From: Anaeromyxobacter_A sp035538735
Lineage (GTDB): Bacteria; Myxococcota; Myxococcia; Myxococcales; Anaeromyxobacteraceae
DNA length: 8,577 bases
Direction: 5' to 3'
NCBI GenBank assembly: GCA_035538735.1
Contig: DATLJU010000088.1
Span: forward strand, 1 to 8,577
A model generated the notes under the pieces. The model saw nothing but the letters and a program-made list of their open reading frames with translations, was not told where the DNA came from and ran no database searches. Every line of letters begins with the position of its first letter. Within the stretch, counting starts at the first letter, position 1. Positions 5,693 to 8,577 of this stretch are shown here, piece by piece. The position numbers were made by a program, and so were the translations under genes.

Positions 5693-6190
5693 ATGATCGA
5701 CAGAAAGCGCCTGCGGAAGGGAATGACCGTCCACAGTGCCGACGGCCACAAGCTCGGCAAGGTGATCGAGCTCGACGCGAACACCTTCGTCATCGAGAAG
5801 GGGCACTTCTTCCCGAAGGACTTTGTGGCCCGGTACGAGGACGTGGCGGACGTGCTGGCGGACGACGTCCGCCTGACGCGCGGCCGCGAAGCGCTGGCGG
5901 AGATCGGCGGGACGTTCGGTGAAGACGCCTTCTCCGGAGCCTCCAGCGCGATGGGGCCGGGCGGCGGGTTCGAGACCGCGCCGGCGGAGGAGGACGTCGA
6001 GCTGGAGGAGCGGCTCCGGAGGGATCGCGCTGCCGAGCGGCAGAGGGAGCGCGCCGCCGAGCAACGCGCCGCCGCCGATGAGCTTACCGGTGAGGACATC
6101 CAGCGCTCGATCGAGGAGGGCGGTGGAGAGGCGGACTACGGCGAGGATCCCGGAACGCTCGTACCGCACCGCCGCGAACCGGAGGAGTAG
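5693..6190 (+). CDS. PRC-barrel-like protein with charged coiled-coil tail
   Basis: The 165-residue protein opens with the same unit as the gene before it: GMTVHSADGHKLGKV (10-24), FVARYEDVADV (44-54), VRLTRG (59-64). It continues as a Gly/Ser linker (about 78-95) and a highly charged Glu/Arg helix (about 98-132) likely to form a coiled coil. It ends in an acidic, hydrophilic tail. Nothing suggests export or membrane insertion. The perfect Shine-Dalgarno supports strong translation, as would suit an abundant structural or stress protein, but that role is inference. A 120-bp gap and its own promoter-like box suggest it can be transcribed apart from the first paralogue. The two differ mainly in their tails, which suggests duplication followed by different partner specificity. 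Confidence 0.8.
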   Translation: MIDRKRLRKGMTVHSADGHKLGKVIELDANTFVIEKGHFFPKDFVARYEDVADVLADDVRLTRGREALAEIGGTFGEDAFSGASSAMGPGGGFETAPAEEDVELEERLRRDRAAERQRERAAEQRAAADELTGEDIQRSIEEGGGEADYGEDPGTLVPHRREPEE

Positions 6191-6203
6191 CCGGACCCGC
6201 GGC

Positions 6204-6224
6204 GAGAGGGGCGGGGGAGAGGGG
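6204..6224. repeat. Partial family-2 repeat
   Basis: GAGAGGGGCGGGGGAGAGGGG matches the purine-rich right half of family 2 but lacks the pyrimidine-rich left arm, so it cannot form the hairpin alone. It starts 14 bp after the stop of the second PRC-barrel-like gene. Confidence 0.45.
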
Positions 6225-6248
6225 CATTCACGCGTGGTGTAACGGTCA

Positions 6249-6290
6249 CCCCTCGCCTCGCGCAGAGGGGAGAGGGGAGGGGGAGAGGGG
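6249..6290. repeat. Palindromic intergenic repeat, family 2, copy 2 (altered)
   Basis: The left arm CCCCTCGCCTC (6249-6259) faces GAGGGGAGAGGGG-type sequence across a GCGCA loop, followed by a longer purine-rich tail than in the other copies. It ends two bases before the -10-like box of the MFS gene and occupies the place where a -35 element would sit. Confidence 0.6.
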
Positions 6291-6292
6291 CA

Positions 6293-6302
6293 GTGCTATG
6301 GT
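6293..6302 (+). promoter_or_regulatory. Extended -10 box upstream of the MFS gene
   Basis: GTGCTATGGT has TGC followed by TATGGT (4 of 6 to TATAAT), nine bases before ATG 6312, again predicting a transcript with almost no leader. No Shine-Dalgarno lies between; the spacer is C-rich. The -35 position falls inside a family-2 repeat and shows no match. Confidence 0.45.
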
Positions 6303-6311
6303 TGCCCCCTC

Positions 6312-7613
6312 ATGACCGACGCTCCCCCGACCCCTGCGCCGGGCCGTGGCTATCGCTGGCTCGTGCTGCTCGCCTGCAGCGGCGCGATGTTCGGCAACTA
6401 CTACGTCTTCGACGCGCTGTACCCGGTCACGCCGCTGCTGGAGAAGGCGTTCGGCTTCACCGGCGAGCAGGTCGGGCTGCTCGACACCGCCTACAACGTG
6501 GCGGCGCTCCTCACGCTCGTCGGGGGCGGCGTCCTCATCGACCGGCTCGGCACCGCCCGCTCGGCGGTGCTCTTCGGCGCCATCGGCGCGGCCGGGAGCG
6601 TGCTCATCGCGCTCCTGCCGGCGCTCTTCCCGGGCGCCGCGGCGGCCGGGATGATGGTGGGGCGCTTCGTGCTCGGCGTGGGGAGCGAGTCCTTCATCGT
6701 CGCCGCCACGACGGTGGTCGGGCGCTGGTTCAAGGGGCGCGAGATCTCGTTCGCGCTCGCCATCCAGCTCCTCGTCGCGCGCCTGGGCTCCTACGCCGCC
6801 GACTGGTCTCCGAACCTCCGCTCCCTCTTCGCGTCGTGGCAGCCGCCGCTGATCCTCGCCGCGGCGCTCGGAGGCGTCTGGTTCCTCCTCGCCGCCGTCT
6901 ACGCCGCGCTCGAGACGCGCGCGGCGCGCCGGGGGCACGTCGCGCGCGCCGGCGCCACCGACAAGCTCGCCCTCTCGGATCTGGTCCGCTTCGACCGCGC
7001 CTACTGGTGGGTGGTCGGCCTGTGCGTCGCGTTCTACGCCACCATCTTCCCGTTCCGCACCTTCGCGAACCTGTTCCTGACCGACTTCCACGGCGTGTCG
7101 AACGACACGGCTGGACGGCTCAAGAGCGTGCTCCCGCTGCTCTCCATGATCGGCATGCCGATCTTCGGCCTCGTCGCCGATCGCGTCGGCAAGCGGGCGC
7201 TGCTCATGGCGATCGGCTCGGCGCTGCTCGTGCCGCCGTTCCTGCTCATGGGCTACACGCACCTGCCGCTCGAGCTCTCCATGGCGATGCTCGGGCTCGC
7301 CTTCGCGCTCGTCCCCGCGGTGCTGTGGCCGGCCGTCACGTACCTCGTCCCCGATGGGCGGCTCGGCTCGGCGTACGCGCTCATGACGTTCTGCCAGCAG
7401 GTCGGCTGGGCGGCGATGAGCTGGGGGATGGGGAGGGTGAAGGATGGCACCGGCGCGAGCGCGGCCCACCCCGCCGGCTGGCTGCCGGTGATGTGGATGC
7501 TCGCGGCGCTCGCCTGCGCGGGGTTCGTCTTCTCGTTCCTGCTCTGGCGCTCCGAGCGCGGCGGCCGCGGCCACGGCCTCGAGCGCGCCCACGTCGACGC
7601 CAAGGCCGCCTGA
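6312..7613 (+). CDS. MFS transporter, MFSD1-like
   Basis: This is a 433-residue, roughly 12-helix major facilitator protein. Motif A-like loops occur in both halves: GGGVLIDRLG (71-80) and GLVADRVGKR (286-295). The stretch LGVGSESFIVAATTV (121-135) followed by RWFKGREISFALAIQLLVARLGS (138-160, key residues WFKG, Q152, AR-GS) resembles the signature of the eukaryotic MFSD1 family (GIGGES...WFKGKEL...Q...ARIGS). MFSD1 moves dipeptides out of lysosomes; whether this bacterial relative carries peptides is inference. It should act in the inner membrane. The N-terminal tail (1-14) is Pro-rich and the C-terminal tail (413-433) charged, both likely cytoplasmic. ATG 6312 is supported by the promoter-like box just upstream. 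It appears monocistronic: neighbours are separated by repeats and a terminator-like element. Confidence 0.9.
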   Translation: MTDAPPTPAPGRGYRWLVLLACSGAMFGNYYVFDALYPVTPLLEKAFGFTGEQVGLLDTAYNVAALLTLVGGGVLIDRLGTARSAVLFGAIGAAGSVLIALLPALFPGAAAAGMMVGRFVLGVGSESFIVAATTVVGRWFKGREISFALAIQLLVARLGSYAADWSPNLRSLFASWQPPLILAAALGGVWFLLAAVYAALETRAARRGHVARAGATDKLALSDLVRFDRAYWWVVGLCVAFYATIFPFRTFANLFLTDFHGVSNDTAGRLKSVLPLLSMIGMPIFGLVADRVGKRALLMAIGSALLVPPFLLMGYTHLPLELSMAMLGLAFALVPAVLWPAVTYLVPDGRLGSAYALMTFCQQVGWAAMSWGMGRVKDGTGASAAHPAGWLPVMWMLAALACAGFVFSFLLWRSERGGRGHGLERAHVDAKAA

Positions 7614-7625
7614 CGAGCGGGGGCA

Positions 7626-7660
7626 CGCCCCTCCCTCCCTCCAGCGGGCGTTTGCCTTTT
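7626..7660 (+). terminator. Possible intrinsic terminator after the MFS gene
   Basis: CGCCC (7626-7630) can pair with GGGCG (7646-7650) around a pyrimidine-rich 15-base loop, directly followed by TTTGCCTTTT (7651-7660). The T-rich tail is notable in this GC-rich DNA, but the stem is short. The site begins 13 bp after the MFS stop codon. Confidence 0.4.
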
Positions 7661-7680
7661 CGATCCTGCTTCCGTATGCT
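7652..7680 (+). promoter_or_regulatory. Sigma-70-like promoter for the coiled-coil/HEAT gene
   Basis: TTGCCT (7652-7657, 4 of 6) and TATGCT (7675-7680, 4 of 6) are separated by exactly 17 bp in the most AT-rich part of this gap. Two direct repeats TGCTTCCG (7667-7674 and 7677-7684) lie at a 10-bp period across the -10, a spacing suited to a regulator binding one DNA face. The predicted leader is about 85 bases and contains the hairpin at 7703-7723. Confidence 0.5.
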
Positions 7681-7702
7681 TCCGATATCTCAGGCAAGAT
7701 CT

Positions 7703-7723
7703 CGGGATCATTCGGCGATCCCG
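7703..7723 (+). other. Hairpin in the leader of the coiled-coil/HEAT gene
   Basis: CGGGATC (7703-7709) and GATCCCG (7717-7723) form a perfect 7-bp stem with a 7-base loop, between the promoter candidate and the start codon at 7774. It could be an operator (dyad) or an RNA structure. No T-run follows, so it is unlikely to be a terminator. Confidence 0.5.
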
Positions 7724-7773
7724 GGCCGAGGCGCGGCGGGCGCCGGGCGGGGCGTGGGGCGGACGGAGGCCGG

Positions 7774-8577
7774 GTGAGCGGGAGTCCCGAGGAGCTGCTC
7801 AGGAGCGCTCTCGAGAAGGTCATCTTCTTCGAGTGCCGGGTGGCGAGCCTGGAGCACGAGCTCGAGGCGGCGCGCGCTACCGCGGCGCGGGCGCGGGACG
7901 AGGCCGGCGCGGCGCGGCGGCGCGAGAGCGAGCTCGAGGCGCAGCTGGCGCAGCTCAAGGGCGCGCAGGCGGTCGGCGCGGCCCAGAGCAGCGAGCTCGC
8001 CGAGCGCGTCCGGCTGCTCGAGGCGGAGCGCGAGCGCTTCCTGTCCGGAATGGTCGAGAGCGCCCGCGTCGCGGGCGCGCCCGCCGGCGACGGCGACGAG
8101 GCGGGCGACGCCTCGGAGCTGGCGGGGTTCATCGCGGAGCTCAGGGCGGAGATCGAGGTCCTGCGGGCGTGGAAGCGCGAGGCGGAGGCGGCGGGGTATG
8201 GGCCGAACGCGACCGCGACCGCGAACACGACCGCGTCCCCTTCCGCGACCGCGACCGCGTCCTCTTCCGTGAGCACGACCGCGTCCCCTTCCGTTCGCCC
8301 TGAGCGTAGCGTCGCCGAAGGCGACGCGAAGTCGAAGGGCGAAGCGTTCACTGTGCGTGAGGCGAGCGTCGTTCACCCTCCCCCCGCCGCAGCGGGGGGA
8401 GGGCCGGGGAGAGGGGTGGTGGCCATTTCGGCCATGGCGACCGCCTTCGAGCAGTCCGGCCGCATCACCGTCTCGCACGCCGAGGCGCGCGCGCTGCCCC
8501 GCTTCTCCACCCGCTCCGAGCGCGCCCTCTACGAGTCGTGCCTCGACGACCTCGGTGCGCGCGACCCGTCGGTCCGC
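7774..8577 (+). CDS. Coiled-coil protein with repeat-derived linker and start of a HEAT-like domain (3' end beyond window)
   Basis: The frame is open from GTG 7774 to the window end (268 codons), so the C terminus is missing. GGAGG (7765-7769) lies four bases before GTG, which supports this start. Residues 1-95 are a Glu/Arg/Ala-rich coiled coil beginning with SPEELLRSALEKVIFFECRV; a second helical stretch is at about 109-138. Residues 143-175 are a Thr/Ala/Ser/Pro linker encoded by 24-bp tandem repeats. Residues 174-192 (VRPERSVAEGDAKSKGEA region) are read from a REP-like element, and residues 201-216 from a second palindromic repeat. After Met222 the protein regains ordinary composition, and ALYESCLDDLGARDPSVR (251-268) looks like the first helix and turn of a HEAT repeat. 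There is no signal peptide. The function is unknown; such proteins are usually scaffolds. The alternative is two genes, with a second start at ATG 8437. Confidence 0.7.
   Translation, partial: MSGSPEELLRSALEKVIFFECRVASLEHELEAARATAARARDEAGAARRRESELEAQLAQLKGAQAVGAAQSSELAERVRLLEAERERFLSGMVESARVAGAPAGDGDEAGDASELAGFIAELRAEIEVLRAWKREAEAAGYGPNATATANTTASPSATATASSSVSTTASPSVRPERSVAEGDAKSKGEAFTVREASVVHPPPAAAGGGPGRGVVAISAMATAFEQSGRITVSHAEARALPRFSTRSERALYESCLDDLGARDPSVR
8227..8298. repeat. 24-bp tandem repeat, three units, inside a gene
   Basis: Units start at 8227, 8251 and 8275. The core ACGACCGCGTCCCCTTCCG occurs exactly at 8227-8245 and 8275-8293, with two changes at 8251-8269. Each unit adds eight residues (TTASPSAT-type) to the linker of the coiled-coil protein. 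Upstream, shorter GCGACC hexamers (8209-8220) extend the low-complexity tract. Confidence 0.85.
8293..8346 (+). repeat. REP-like palindromic repeat, family 1, intact copy inside a gene
   Basis: Outer arms TTCGCCCT (8294-8301) and AGGGCGAA (8336-8343) pair perfectly. An inner hairpin GCGTCGCC (8309-8316) / GGCGACGC (8320-8327) has a GAA loop and an 8-bp perfect stem. Conserved TGAGCGTAGC and GAAGTCGAAGG flank the inner stem as in the copies at 3539-3791. This copy lies in an open frame and is translated without a stop. Confidence 0.85.
8376..8417. repeat. Palindromic repeat, family 2, copy 3, inside a gene
   Basis: CCCTCCCCCCGC (8376-8387) and GCGGGGGGAGGG (8392-8403) form a perfect 12-bp stem with a 4-base loop, followed by GCCGGGGAGAGGGG as in copy 1 (38-82). 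It is the strongest hairpin of the family here and is read in frame within the coiled-coil/HEAT gene. Confidence 0.8.

Noticed and set aside
6246..8351. 701-codon minus-strand open frame opposite the MFS and coiled-coil genes
   Set aside because: It runs antisense to two genes with better evidence. Its sequence is dominated by Arg, Glu, Ala and Ser shadows, including those of the tandem repeats.
8220..8420. CRISPR array
   Set aside because: The repeats are contiguous 24-bp tandem units without spacers, followed by two unrelated palindromes; no cas gene is present.
8437..8577. Separate gene starting at ATG 8437
   Set aside because: No Shine-Dalgarno or -10 box precedes it and the frame is continuous with the upstream coiled-coil sequence, so one gene is more likely. 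It remains the main alternative.

Overview
This is a very GC-rich bacterial window with dense ORFs, short intergenic gaps and several palindromic intergenic repeats. The base composition, the separate PurS/PurQ arrangement and the repeat style suggest a myxobacterium-like organism (Myxococcota, Anaeromyxobacter type). That placement is an inference from overall character, not from a marker gene. I find eight complete protein genes and one partial one. No rRNA, tRNA, CRISPR array, insertion sequence or phage gene is visible.

Left part (minus strand, 2154 down to 84): a tight four-gene operon, purS - purQ - alpha/beta hydrolase - unknown 170-residue helical protein. The joints are an ATGA overlap, a 6-bp gap and a GTGA overlap. 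PurS and PurQ are two subunits of formylglycinamidine ribonucleotide synthase, the fourth step of purine synthesis. PurL, the third subunit, is not in the window. Upstream of it on the same strand (3484-2207) is a divergent CaCA-superfamily cation exchanger homologue.

Middle: a 386-bp gene-free stretch (3485-3870) filled with copies of a palindromic repeat separates the exchanger from a divergently transcribed CorC/HlyC (CNNM-like) membrane protein with a CBS pair. Two membrane proteins of cation-transport families are thus head to head. Next come two small PRC-barrel-like proteins that are paralogues of one another (5222-5572 and 5693-6190).

Right part: an MFS transporter with an MFSD1-like signature (6312-7613), then a reading frame (7774 to beyond the window end). 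It encodes an N-terminal coiled coil, a low-complexity linker and what looks like the start of a HEAT-repeat domain. The linker is built from a 24-bp tandem repeat plus two different palindromic repeats of the kinds that are intergenic elsewhere in the window; all are read in frame.

Two patterns cut across genes. First, five of the six starts that follow an intergenic gap and lack a good Shine-Dalgarno have an extended -10-like box (often GTGCTA...) placed so that transcription would begin at, or within about two bases of, the start codon. This predicts leaderless or nearly leaderless mRNAs. Second, two palindromic repeat families recur at gene borders and inside one gene. I see no clear new defence or mobile system; the embedded repeats and the promoter geometry are the most interesting signals.
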